NCBI GenBank assembly: GCA_003508835.1
Contig: PUFA01000081.1
Span: forward strand, 7,192,001 to 7,256,000
Length of the DNA: 64,000 nt
Origin: Eonycteris spelaea
Lineage: Eukaryota > Chordata > Mammalia > Chiroptera > Pteropodidae
Reading direction: 5' to 3'
The notes beneath the pieces are model-generated. The model was not told the DNA's origin. It saw only the letters and a list, made by a program, of their open reading frames with translations, and did no database searches. The translations under genes were made by a program, and so were the position numbers. Position 1 is the stretch's first letter. Each line of letters starts with the position of its first letter. Positions 11,746 through 23,600 of the stretch are shown in pieces.

Positions 11746-12500
11746 TGAAGTATCACTTTGTACCTTCTCAGATGGCTAGAATAAAAAAGATAAGTGTTGG
11801 TGAGGATGTGGAGAAATTGGAATCTTCGTCGTTTGGTGGTGGGATTGTAAAATGGTGAGCTGCTTTGGAAAATTAGTTTGGCAGTTCCTCAAAAAGTTAA
11901 CATAGTTTCCATATGATCCAGCAATTCCACTGGTAGATATCTACCTAAGAGAAATGAAAACATATATCCTTACAAAAACTTGTGCACCACTGTTCATAGT
12001 AGAAATATTCAGAATAGCCAAAAAGTAGAAAAACCCAAATGTCTATCAGCAGATGAATGAATAAACAGAATATGGTATATCCTTACATTGGAATGTTATT
12101 CATATACTTTTATTCAATTAAAAATTATCCGTAAAAAGGAATGAAGTACTGATATATGCTACAATATGGATGAACCATGAAAAATTTTGCAAAGTAAAAG
12201 AAGCCAATTACATGTATTATGATTACATTGTCATGAAATGTTCAGAACAGGCAAATCTACAGAGGCAGAAATTAGGAGTGTGTGTATGTGAGTGTGGGGG
12301 CGTGTTGAAGGAGAGTGGTAATGGTCACAAGATTTGGGGATGACGAAAATGTTCTAATATTAGATTATGTTTGTAGTAATGGTTACATAACCCTAAATAT
12401 ACTAAAAAGTTATATACTAAAAACCATTTGTATACTAAAAAAAAATTGAACTATATATGAGTGAACTTTATGGTATGTAAATTATCTCAGTAAAACCCTT
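11712..12500 (+). mobile_element. Ancient L1 3' end
   Basis: Plus-strand L1 ORF2/3' UTR phrases: 'gggaaatgtaaatcaaaacc', 'gtgttggtgaggatgtggag', 'tatgatccagcaattccact', 'atgtctatcagcagatg'. There are many indels and no ORF. It sits directly against the RTE fragment. Confidence 0.85.
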
Positions 12501-12559
12501 AGAAACAAATACACAATGGTTATTCTCAGACATTTAAAAATACATTTAGGCTCCACTTA

Positions 12560-13080
12560 TTTTTGCTACATACATTTAATTCACACTGTTCCAGATCCTA
12601 TGCTATTTCATGCCTTACTTGGTCATTCTTTCTCAACAGTACTTTTGGATTACTTCATTCTCTTTGCCTGATATCCCATTGTATGGATGTATAATCTGTA
12701 GTTTATATAACTAGCTTAAAAAAATGTCCATCAGTGACATATCGGAATGCATTTACCCACATCCTCAGCTGCAAAGAATATTATGCTTTTTCAATCCTTC
12801 ACTCTAATGGGTGAAAACAATTTTATTTGTACTTTTTAAATAACAGGTGGAGCCATTTTCTAATACGTGAAAGAGCTTTTGTAATTAGTTTCTGTTCATT
12901 GGTTCATTTCCTTTGTCCATTTTAATTATTGGGAGAGTTTTTACATAGTAAGGCCATCAGCCCTTTGTCATGTGTTGCAAATATTTTTCTAAGTTTGTAC
13001 CTTGTCTTTTGATTTTCACCTTTTGACTGGAGGATTTTTTACATTTTTTGTAGTCTTTTTTGTCTGGCTTCTAACTTCTA
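12560..13080 (-). mobile_element. Decayed L1-like segment (minus)
   Basis: Reverse-strand L1 wording ('ggccatcagccctttgtcat', 'taccttgtcttttgattttc') in AT-rich DNA just before the CpG island. Diverged and tentative. Confidence 0.5.
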
Positions 13081-13189
13081 ATACCAATTCTACTACTACT
13101 TTCTGGGTGTGTCACCTGGTTTTCTGCTCTGTATATGGGGTGATGCTGTGTGGTGTGGGTTCGATGAATGAATCTGGATCTGAAATGTC

Positions 13190-14020
13190 CAACTAAGGAT
13201 GCGACGCTGAGCACCAGGGAGCGTTCTCCAGCACCCTGGTCCACGGACGCCCCTACCCGCAAAAAATGGCCTGCCTGAGGAACTGTGGCCTTGCCTCAAC
13301 TTCGCGCTCTTGGGACCCATGTGAGTGGCTCCGCTCCGCATCGCTTCAGACCAATTGCCGAGATCATAAGGCGTAAGGTCCCGCCTCCCAGCCTCCTGAC
13401 CAACGGGTGAGCTCCGTCTTGCTCGAAGTCTCGCCCCTCACCGATTGGAGCAATGGGTATCCTCCGTTCGGCGCAGAGCCCGCCCCCGCCGCACGCCGGG
13501 CTGCGGGCCGCAGGGCTCGTTCCGGGAGGCGGGCGCTGCGGAGGCCAGTGTGGTCGGCTCTCGGGCGGAATCCGGGCAGGGGCCACAAGACTGGGGCGGG
13601 TGGCGAGCGGGCGGCCGGGGCGGGACGTCCAGGCCGTGGGGGCAGCGGGACCGACTTCTGGGCCGCGGCACAGGGACGGCAGGGCGTCCGGGGGGTATTC
13701 TCAGGTGGCGGACCCGGGCGCCGCCGGCTCCTGAGGGGCGGCTCGGGCCCTTTCCGGCCCGGGCTGGTCGGCGGGGCCGCGGGAGCAGGGCGGGCTGCGC
13801 GCTGGTGCGGCCCTGCGGCCCGCCCCAGGACTGTGGGTACGGCGGCCATGTGTGGACCTTAAAACGCCTTGTAGCCTTTTGAAGCGCTTTGACATCTCTG
13901 AAGGGCTTTGTGTTGCAAACTAAATCGAAGCGCTTTGTAGTCCCGGAAGCGCTTTGACATCTCCGAAGTAGCGCTGTGCAAACCGAAGCGATTGGTAATC
14001 GCGGAAGCACGTTGTGGGCT
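13190..14020 (+). promoter_or_regulatory. TATDN2: CpG island, probable TATDN2 promoter and 5' non-coding exon
   Basis: Base composition changes abruptly at about 13190 from AT-rich to strongly GC- and CpG-rich, densest at 13400-13830. Promoter-type motifs are a CCAAT (13351-13355), an inverted CCAAT (ATTGG, 13442-13446) and GC boxes (cccgcccccgcc, about 13478). No TATA box is seen. It lies just upstream of the first TATDN2 coding exon, whose acceptor at 14265-14266 implies an untranslated exon in this island. I cannot fix its donor; one weak candidate is near 13834. Several long open frames in both strands here are by-products of GC richness. Confidence 0.8.
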
Positions 14021-14095
14021 TGGAAACCGAACCGAAGCCTTTAGTAAATTTTACAGCGTTTTGACTTTTCCGAAGCGCTTTGGCATCTCTGAAAC
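13861..14095. repeat. Degenerate 19-20 nt tandem array
   Basis: About eleven units with the core GAAGCGCTTTG, best copies at 13881, 13927, 13946 and 14072 (unit GAAGCGCTTTGACATCTCT or a close variant). Unit starts fall at about 13881, 13900, 13927, 13946, 13965, 13985, 14004, 14034 and 14072, mostly 19-20 nt apart or a multiple. Each good unit carries the 8-bp palindrome AAGCGCTT. The array lies between the CpG island and the first coding exon of TATDN2, so it is in its 5' UTR or first intron. Confidence 0.85.
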
Positions 14096-14266
14096 CTAGA
14101 GAACTGTGATGGGCAGTGGAAAGAAAGGGGAAAGGTCAGTAAGGCCAGCCCCTGGCTCTGACCTTCTGGTTTGCCCTCGTCCAGTGGGTCCTGGGATGGC
14201 GGGATTCTGAGGAGGGGAATAGAGGAGTGATAGTGTTGGAATCAGGCCCTCTTCTTTACCTTGCAG

Positions 14267-14673
14267 GTGCCCATGGCGTCGGAGCGGCGCAAGGTCAAGC
14301 ACCATTGGAGCAGCACTTCGGAAGGGTGTTCCCGCAAGCGCAGCTGCCTCCGGGAGCCCAGTGATGTGGCCCCTCCAGACGGTCAGCTCATAGCTCTTCG
14401 TCGCGTTCTGGAGGGGCCAGCAGCCCCAAGCGTCTGAAAGTCCAGAAGGAGGACGATGTGGCCTGTTCACCGAGGTTGTCTTGGGACTCATCCCGCCGCA
14501 GAAATTCCTCCTCTTCCTCCCATTCCTCAGGCCCAGGTGTGGACAGTGCTGCCTCCAAAGGCTGCCTGATTCGGAGCACTGGGCAGTTCCTTTCGTCAGG
14601 GGGATCCCCTCTGCGCCCTGCCGACTCGTCTCTAGAAGAAATGGCTTCTCTAGAGGAAGCCTGCAGCCTTAAG
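14267..14673 (+). CDS. TATDN2: TATDN2 first coding exon with one-base deletion
   Basis: The acceptor is accttgcag, 6 nt of 5' UTR precede ATG at 14273, and the donor is AAG|gtaggc. The first frame reads [14 protein letters not shown] to REPSDVAP, then goes out of frame. The -1 frame is open from after 14370 and reads [16 protein letters not shown] to LEEACSLK. The coding length, 401 nt, is one short of a multiple of three, although the next exon starts in phase 0. The region is Ser/Arg-rich and probably disordered. Confidence 0.93.
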
Positions 14674-17600
14674 GTAGGCGGCTGCAATCCACGTGACTTG
14701 AGATGTTGAGGATGAGAAATTTTGGTGAAAGGAGACTTAAAAAAAGATCATGTCCTGTAAGGTCTCTGGGATCTGCTTTGTGTAAACATGGAAGACCAAG
14801 TAGTTGGTGGAGGGATGGCCTAAAGTACCCTAGAGGTAGTTTGCAAGCCTGGCAGCACTTTGCAACTATTTGGAAAGCTTTAAAATACTGTGCCTGCCTC
14901 TCACTCTGATTTAACTGAGCCAGAGTGTGGTCTGGGCTTCCACATTTTAAAATGCTCCTCAGGTAACTAACTGTAATGTGCACCCAGATTGGAGAATCGC
15001 TGCAGTAGAAGGTGGAGCGCATGCTCAAGACACAGCTGTATGTATTTTAGTTGTAAATTTAAGGGATTTATATTGTATTTTGAACCACTCTGAATCACAG
15101 AACCAGAGAATAAGAATTTGGTTCTGGGTGTGACTTCACCAGTTAGGGGTTTCAACATGTTGGAGTTCTGGTTGGTGGGGAAGGATTATTTCACAGGTTA
15201 AACATTTAATTCCCCAGTGGGACACACAGGAGGGTGTCTCAGTATTTGCAAGTGAACTGAGGAATGCTTCACAGATGGGGTACATTTTATTCACTCATTC
15301 ATCTTAATTAACCTTTTTTTAAAAAAAGGATTAATACAGCCTTGCGTGTATGAAATTCAGTCTGTTGGAAATAGAAGCAAATACAGTCAGTCTCTTGTAG
15401 TTTGCTATTTTTCCATTAGAAAGAGTAGAGCAAGCACTAGCTAATGTCACCGGCCATACTGTGTAAGCTTCATCCACTCATTCAATCAGATTTTGAACGA
15501 ATATTTATTGAGGGATTAGTTTGTGCGAGGCAGTGTTCTAGTTGCTTGGGATTCTTCAATAACAAAAAAGATCACTGCCCTCTTAAGAGTTTGCATTGTA
15601 GGTTTTGGAGCTCTGGGTCTTAAAAGGTGAGTTCTGCATGTCTAGGAGTGGGGGAAAAGTCTATTTGGAGGAGGTGGGCTGTCCCTAGAAAAAAAGCTAT
15701 TTTATAAAAGTAGAAAAGGCCCCAGGGAAAGTAGGTTTGTCCTTAAGTCTTTGCTCAGTGGTTTCTTATGTAGAACTGAGAAATGAGGCTGTTTTGCGGG
15801 TTTATTTTTGGGAACTCTTGGGTGAATGCCCCAGGTGATTTCACTGTAGACCTCGAAGAACCCTTGTATGGATATTTGGATTTTTATTTTATTTTTTTTA
15901 CTTTAATGGTAAATTGAAAAACTTTTTCTTTAGCATAAAAATGCTAAATATGACTCAGATGTAAATCAGGTCAACATAGGGCTTTGCTCATGCAATTTAA
16001 TCTTGTCATTAATCCTTGATATAAGTTCAGTGGATTTGGGTGCAGTGTAAAATAATGTCAATTCATTAACTTTATCTCTAATTGCCATTGAAGTTAGAGT
16101 GAAGCCTGGTAAAGGAGGGGCTTAGTCTTTCTGGTGTGCTGCTTCCCAGGCTCAGGGTGTCCTGCAGACGTGGAACTCAAGATTTAGGGTGTGGCCCCTA
16201 AGTCACGTGGGTCTAATCCTAGTATGGACTCACCTTTCCTCATTTAGCTCTAAGGGGCCTTGTTTTGCCAAAATCAATTTAATGGTTAACCATAGAGCAA
16301 TGAGTATTCTGGGCCTGTATCAGAAGTCTTTGGGTTCACCATTGCATTGTTTTCTTTCAGTAAATGAGCACTCGAGGGTTATTGTGTGCCAAGTATTCTG
16401 TTGGGTTTTGGAGTTATGAGATGGCTTCTGAGGAGCACAGTCTGGTGAAAGGGTTGGAGAAATCATGATACTGTTTCATGATGTGGTATGGTAGAGCAAA
16501 GAGCCCAGAATGGAGGCTAGAGGACTAGATAGGGAGGAGATTGCTGCAGGGTTTTATTTGCCAAAGAAATTTAGATTTTATTCTAAGCCATTAGAGAGTT
16601 TTTATAGGACTCGTCACAGAGGCGAGGGAGGTTGCATTTTTGAAAAGAATAACTCATGTTGAATGAAGTTAGAATATGAGATTGTTGATATTATCAATCC
16701 TAATGTCCATGTCTAGCACCGCTAAGAGGTTTCCCTAGAGTGTATTAGTTTGAAAATAAGGTATACAGTACTTAACTCATTTTGATGAATTATAAAATGC
16801 CTCTTACCTTCTCTTCAGTCTGTATGTACCTCTTCCTCGCTTTCTCTGCAGTCATGTGCGAACTTGTTTATCTAGTAAGTCCTAAGTCCTGTCAGCAAGC
16901 ATAGCTGAGGGGCACTCACAAAAATGACATGTTCTCCTGTAGGCCCTTCCAAAGTCCCCTCACCACTGTCCTACCTACCCACCTGCTCTTTTGCATTTGT
17001 TTTTGAGGGATACACAGTTAGCGTTGTATGTGGTCCTCCTTCCTGCCTCAGCACAGAGATTTCTGTGCCAGGTCAGAATATTCAGGTGGAAGAGATTTGT
17101 CTTAGTTCATTTTGGCCGCTGTAATAACTACCACAGTCTGAGTAGCTTATAAACAACAGAAATTTATTTCTCACAGTTCTGGAGGCTGGAAGTCTGAGAT
17201 CTTGGTGCCAGCATGGTCAGGCGAGGGCTTCTCACTGTGTTCTTACATGGTAGAAGGGGTCAAGGGAGCTCTCTTGGTGTCTCTCTTATAAGAACACTCC
17301 TCCCATTTATAATGGCTCCACTTTCATGAGCGGATCACTTCCCAAAGATTCCACCTAATACCATCATCTTGAGGGTCGGATTTCAACATGAATTTTTGGG
17401 GGACACATTCTGACCATAGCTAGACCGGGCATTTCAGATTTTCCTCTGGTTTTCTCTTCTCTCACCAACTAAAATATGAACTCCAGGAGGCATGGCATTT
17501 TTGTATGTTTTATTGAATGCTAAACTCCAAAATCTAGAACAGTGCCTGCTGGCATACTATGATGGGCTCGACAAATACTTGCTGACTGGATGAAAAATGC

Positions 17601-20600
17601 ATTAAATTTGAGAGTTCTTGTTTTACTTGAAAAACCAGAATTTATAACTCTGGGTCTGTACTCTCAAGTGGCTGCAGGTGGCTTGAGGTGAGGAGCTGTG
17701 GCCAGTTAGAAGGTACAGGAGCTCCTCAGTTTGCTGTAGACCATACTTTCTTATGTTGTTTTATACCTAACTTGGAGCAAGAGATGGACATGTGTTCCCA
17801 TAGGCAGAGGTGGGAACTCGCAGAAGGGATGTAGGGCTTTAAAGCATAAAATGAGAGTGAAGCAGGGGAAATAAGATATGCCAATTACAGTGTACAATTA
17901 AAGTGTATAAGAGGGTGTGATGGGCCAAGGATGACAGGTGGTTAATAACAGTCAGATAAGTGGGTAGTGGAGAAGTGTGGCTTTGTCCTGTCAGGTTGGC
18001 CTAGGGAGCCTTTAGGTTTACTTTTAATATTTATTAGATTTTCTTGAAAGGTATAAAAACAAAAATGGCCAATGATCATTCCCAGATAATTCCTGTAAAC
18101 ATTTTTAAAATTTATTTTTTAATTACAGTTGACATATATTAGTTTCAGATGTACAATATAGCGATTAGCCATTTATGTAACTTGAAAAGTGATCACTCCA
18201 ATAAATCTAGTACCCATATGACATCATAGTTATTGACTATGTTACCTAAGCTGTACTTTACATCCCTATGACTCTTTTGTAGCTCGCTGTTTGTACTAAT
18301 TCCCTTTTTTCACCCATCCCTCCGCCCGCTCCCATCTGGCAACCATCAAAATGTTCTTTGTATCCATGAGTTTGTTTGTGTTTTGCTTGTTCATTTATTT
18401 TGTTTTTTAGTTTCTACATAACTGTTTGTTTCTATGTATTACATAAGGCAGCTGTGTCTCCTAGTCTTAGTAGAGTGGCATTATGTAATAGGTGTCTAGT
18501 GGAGCCTAGGGATGCAGACTCGCTGGTCACCTGAGCCAGGTGCTCCAGGTATATCCCTTCTGTGGGTTGTGCTTCCTGTTGTCGTTGAGCCTTGATTGCT
18601 GTTGCTATGTCAACGGGAGGGCTTTATTGTCAAGCTGATTGTGAGGACTGGGCATGACCACAGTGGAGGAGGTGTTGTGTAGGGGATGACCCTACAGAAC
18701 AGGATTCACTTTAGCAGGCCAAGGTCAGCTGCTGCTTGTGCCCTGCCTGGGGCCACTTGGTATGAGCTACAAAATGATTGTAGATGGTTGCCTCTTGTGC
18801 TAGGCTTGGGGGTGCCTGGGAGAAGCTGAGCTGTGAACTGAGGCCAGCTGCTGCTAGGGCCTGGCTTAGCAAGAGCTATGGGGCACACCAAGGCCAGATG
18901 CTGCTTGTTTGGGGTTTGTGAACCTTTGAGAGATTTTATGAAAGTCCTCAGCATGAGCCAACCAAGACAGGCCATTTGTATGCAAAAACCACTGACAGTG
19001 ACTTGGGTGGGCCTGAAAGTTGGTTGGGGCAGGGTCTCGGAATCACCAGGGCAGGGCGACAGATGTTAGCTAGGTTAATGGAGACTCAGATATGCTGCTC
19101 ACCTTCCTGTGCAGCCTGATTACCAGAAGGGCTCAACAGAGTAACAATGGCTTCTGTCAGCATTTCTGTCTGGGAGAAAGGTGTCTCTCTAGCCCTCACC
19201 CTGAAGCTGGACAATTCATTTCCTCTCTGTAGGTCCTTGGCACTTTTCAAGCCACTTCCCCCACTGCTAACTCTCTGAGTTAGTGAGTTGATCAGCAAGC
19301 AGGTCCCTGTGTGGGCCCTTTAAAAGGAATGACTGGGACTTCAGCTGCTCTCCATCTCAGCCACAATCCCCACTGGATTTTACAGCCAAAAGTTATGGGG
19401 ACTTCTCTCCCCAGCACTGGAACCCTAGGCTGGAGAGATAGGTTTGGGGCTAGAACTCCTCGCTTCTCTTGGGGACCTCCACAGCTGAGATATCCCTCCC
19501 AATTTTTAACTACCACACATGGTGTGGGACCAGCCCGTTTCCCATCTCCGCCCCTCCTACCAGTCCTGATGTGGCTTCCTCTGTGTATCCTTAGTTATAG
19601 GATTTCAAGACTTCAGGTCATTCTTAATGATAGTTGTTTTGTAGTTATAATTTGTATGTGGTTGTGAGAGGAAGTGAGCACAGCATTTGCCTACTCTACC
19701 ATCTTGACCAGAAGCCAACTTAAAAAAAAAAGTCTAACATGTTAGATAATTCAGAAATTCAAAGTAAAAGTCACCTTTCCTGTCCATGTCTCCAGTGTTA
19801 ATAGTTGATAACTAATTTGAGTACTAGGAAGAAAAAATTATACCTATGCTACTATCTAGATTTATATTTTTGAAAGGCTTAATGATTTTTTTTTTTTTAA
19901 CATAGAGATGTTATGTGCATCTTTGGGAAAAAATTCAAATAGTACAAGAAATGTATAAAATAAGTGCGTAAGCCCTTTTTCCCCCTGATCGCCAAAGATA
20001 TCCATTAGAAATAGTTTGTTTTTCAGACTTTGTTTGAAAATATATACATGTAAGGCATTTTTGGCATTTCAAACATGAAAATTACAATGTACTCTTTAGC
20101 TACTTACTTTTTACTCTTACTGTGTTGCATTGACATCAGAGCTCCCTAATTCTTTTTAAAAGCTGTATCATATTTGTTTAACCAGTCCTTTATTGATGGA
20201 CATCTCTTAGAATAAATTGTGTTTTTTTCAGTAGAGGAAAGGATTCGCAAGCTTAGTTCCCTTCTGTAATTGTATGTACATTTGAGAGGAGGTTAATAAA
20301 GATGAATTAGAGGTACAAGTTGTAAGGGCTATAAAAACCCTTAGAGTGATGGTAAATCCAGCTGGGGTATGTGGAGCATTCTTATACCAGGCTGGGATTA
20401 GACTGGATCTGAATTTACAGCAAATTAATATTATAAGCAAATAGTCTAGCTTATTCCCTGTGGACTCCAGGAATGAGTGGGTACAGAGGGGAAAAGAAGA
20501 AAGGGGTTGAAACTTCACCCAAAATTCTGAGGAGATTTGGGATCAGGGGGTAGTTAGGATCTCTTGGTTGACCCTGGTGCAGTCTCTGGGAGACAAAGTA

Positions 20601-23600
20601 TCTTATAACACTAAGATTTTGATTTGGGGGAGTGAGTTAGTAGAAAACTTCAAGGAGGCTTGAAGTATAGTGGGAAGCACACTGCCCTCAAGAGTCAGGA
20701 GATTGGTCTCCCCACAAGGCCCTTGGGTTTCCCTGACTTTTAGCTGTGGGATAGGGTTAGCTAGTTTCTAGGGACCCTCCCAGTACTAAAATGTTGAGCT
20801 TCTATTTTGCCTGTGTGCGTTCTGAAGTACATGGTAGTCCTTGCCCTCAAGGAGCTTTTAGACTTATATTAGTAGACTGTTGATCTGTCAGCTCATTCCT
20901 TCCCACTGCAGTATGAGGATATTATCTCATGAGCATGAGAAGGTGAATATTAAGAAATGGAAGCAGTTCAGTCCCTCCTACAGTGTCACCTCTCAGTGAG
21001 TGGGATGTAAACTGTCACCCGGAGAATCTTTGTCTTAGCCAGTACCACACTGCCTTTTATTGGTGGAGCCCCTACTGATTTCTGATTTGCCAAGTGCTTC
21101 ATGTGTGAAGTTGCCCTTTTATGATCTCTGGTTTTTCTTCCAGGTTGATTCCAAAGATAGTTCTCGTAATTCCACGAACTCTGAGTTTGCAGCTGAAGCT
21201 GATGGTCAAAATGATACAATCGAAGAACCAAACAAGGTTCAGAAAAGGAAGAGAGATAGACTTCGAGATCAAGGCTCTACAATGATCTACTTGAAGGCTA
21301 TCCAGGGTATCTTGGGAAAGTCAATGCCAAAAAGGAAGGGAGAAGCTGCTGTCACTAGGGCAAAACCAAACGCAGGAGAGCGTCCTAGCCGCGGAGAAGG
21401 CCCAGCCAGGAGCATTACTGTGTCTGCTTCTCCAAAAGAGAAGGAGTCAGCCCCAGAGGTCATAGCAAAGGAGGAAAAGGCTGTGGTGGAGAAGAGTAAC
21501 TTCTGCAACAGGAGAGTGGTGATAGACCCTCAGGAAGAACCCAGCGAGGAGCCACTAGGTGACCGAAGGACAGTCATCGACAAGTGCTCTCCACCCCTAG
21601 AATTTTTGGATGACTCCGACTCTCATTTAGAAAGCCAAAAGGTGAGTTGAGTTCGTGTCAACCATGGGGTTTTTAGTTCTCTTGATTAAATGTAGTATTT
21701 GGCCTTTCTAGTTTGATCCTAAGTGTTCCTTATTAAAAACAGTACTTTACTTAACTAGGACTCGAAAAAATTGATGGTTCTCTTCTAACATACTTTTCAG
21801 AGTTATTAAGAAACCTCCAATCAGTGCTATCTTTTTTCTAAGATCTATATGTTTGTTAAGATATGGGTTTGCTTGCCATACAAAGGCCAAAGTAACAGTG
21901 ACTTACAGAAAATAAAAGTTCAGTTTAGGAAGATGGCTTTCCAGTGTCAGCGATCCTGGTGCCTTCTCTCTTGATGCTCTATTGCCCCTCAACAGTTTCC
22001 ATCTTGTGGTGTGAGATGGTTACTCCGATAGGAGTCACTACATTGTACTAACAGTCTAGCCAGTAGGAAGAGGAGAAGAGAAGGGGAAAGTACACTTCCT
22101 CTCTTTTAAAAGCTTGGTTTAGAAGTTGTCCACATGGTATCTGCTCATATCTATTAACAAGAATCTAGAACCCTGGCCAACACCCAGCTGTGAGAGAGTC
22201 TAGAAAATTAACTTCCATCTGGGCAGACTTAGACACCCAAGTAAACTTCTATTGCTTGCTATCGAAGAAGGAGAAAATGATATTGGAGGGAAAGTAGTAA
22301 TTTTTAACATAGCTTATAATTGGGGGAAAGTATTCCTCTGTTCTACTCATCTCTGTTCATCGTTACTATGTCTCCTCAGAGGCAGCCCTTTCATCTTGTT
22401 TAGCTCTTCTAGTACTTACGTCCATATTTCTAAGTAATTTTGTACTGTTTGTGGATTTTTCAATTCTAGACATCTGTGGACTACTAAAGAAGATGAAAAT
22501 TTATTTTCCTACACTTAAGCAGCACCATGAACATATTCCTTCCTTCCTGCAGCTCCCTGAGTTATTGTAGTATAATTTTTGGCTAAATCGAAGATTTATT
22601 ATCATCATGTTCATAGCTGAGTCACATAATGTACTCTGGTCCCGTTTCCTTATAAAAGTTTGTTTTCCTTGGAGTTCATCAGTACCTTGTTTTTTCTTTT
22701 AGTTTTCTGTGTACCTATCACTAATTCATCCGCAAACTGCTGGTTCCATAAAATTCTTTTCAGTATTCAAAATAAGTAATCTGTCCCATTTTTTTCCTTG
22801 GAGGTGTGCCTCCCTTAATTGTTTCCTTAGGATTCCTTTTTCTTGATTTTTTTCATCTCTGCTTTATGATTATATAGGGTGAGTGTATTAATAATACATA
22901 CTTTTTTTTTACATTTTTGACATACTTAATTTCTAAGAATACTGGTTTAGTTTTTTGAGTATTCCTTTCTTAGAACATCTTGCCCTTGTTTTGAGGTTAA
23001 AATACCTTCTCTTATCTCTCTGAGAATATTAATTATAGGTTTGTTTTGAAGTTTTCTTCTGCTTTCTACACTGCTTTTTCTGAGTTTCCTTCTGGCTCTT
23101 TTTTTTCTCTAAATATTTCGGTTTCTTTTGTGGTAGGGCTTTCCTCAGATTTCTTGGCTCTCTGTTCCTATTTGAAGATGAAGCATTAAAAAGCCAATTG
23201 AAAGTTCAGAGTACATGGATAAGCTCATCAACTGCTGACTTCAACATAGGGTGATGACTTTGGATAACTTTTTGGGCTCTCAATTGGATCTGTAGCTTGA
23301 TCCTCAGAGGCTGCCTCAGTGTCCCCTGAGAGAAGTCCTCCACTCTTCCCCCTAGGAGGCACATAACTGGCTGCTGGTGTCTGGGAGTCAGGTTGAAGGA
23401 GGTGCCTAAGCTCTCAATGTCCCAACATGTGATTGCCCCTCCACTTGACTGTGTGTCCATTGTCTCTGATTGTTCCACAGGCTTCTTGGTTTAACTTTTC
23501 CAAGCATGAACCTTAAGTTGTTTGCTGAGTGGGGAAAGGGCTCCCACAGGATGGAGCAGGAATTAGGGATCTAAACTCACAGTCTTCCAACTCATTTTAT

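Larger units (their letters stand above)
14674..21143 (+). other. TATDN2 intron with L1 and other repeats
   Basis: No exon seen. Contents: an L2-like piece (about 15470-15600), an interspersed repeat at 17095-17430, an internally deleted L1 at 18090-19712 and unassigned AT-rich sequence after 19720. Confidence 0.7.

Noticed and set aside
13296..14010. Several overlapping open frames of 90-190 codons on both strands, rich in Arg, Pro, Gly and Ala
   Set aside because: They lie in a CpG island where stop codons are rare by composition. The frames overlap on both strands and have no family resemblance or splice support.
14273..14437. TATDN2 start exon as a short 54-codon upstream gene
   Set aside because: The protein matches the TATDN2 N terminus and the downstream frame of the same exon continues it; the stop results from a one-base shift.
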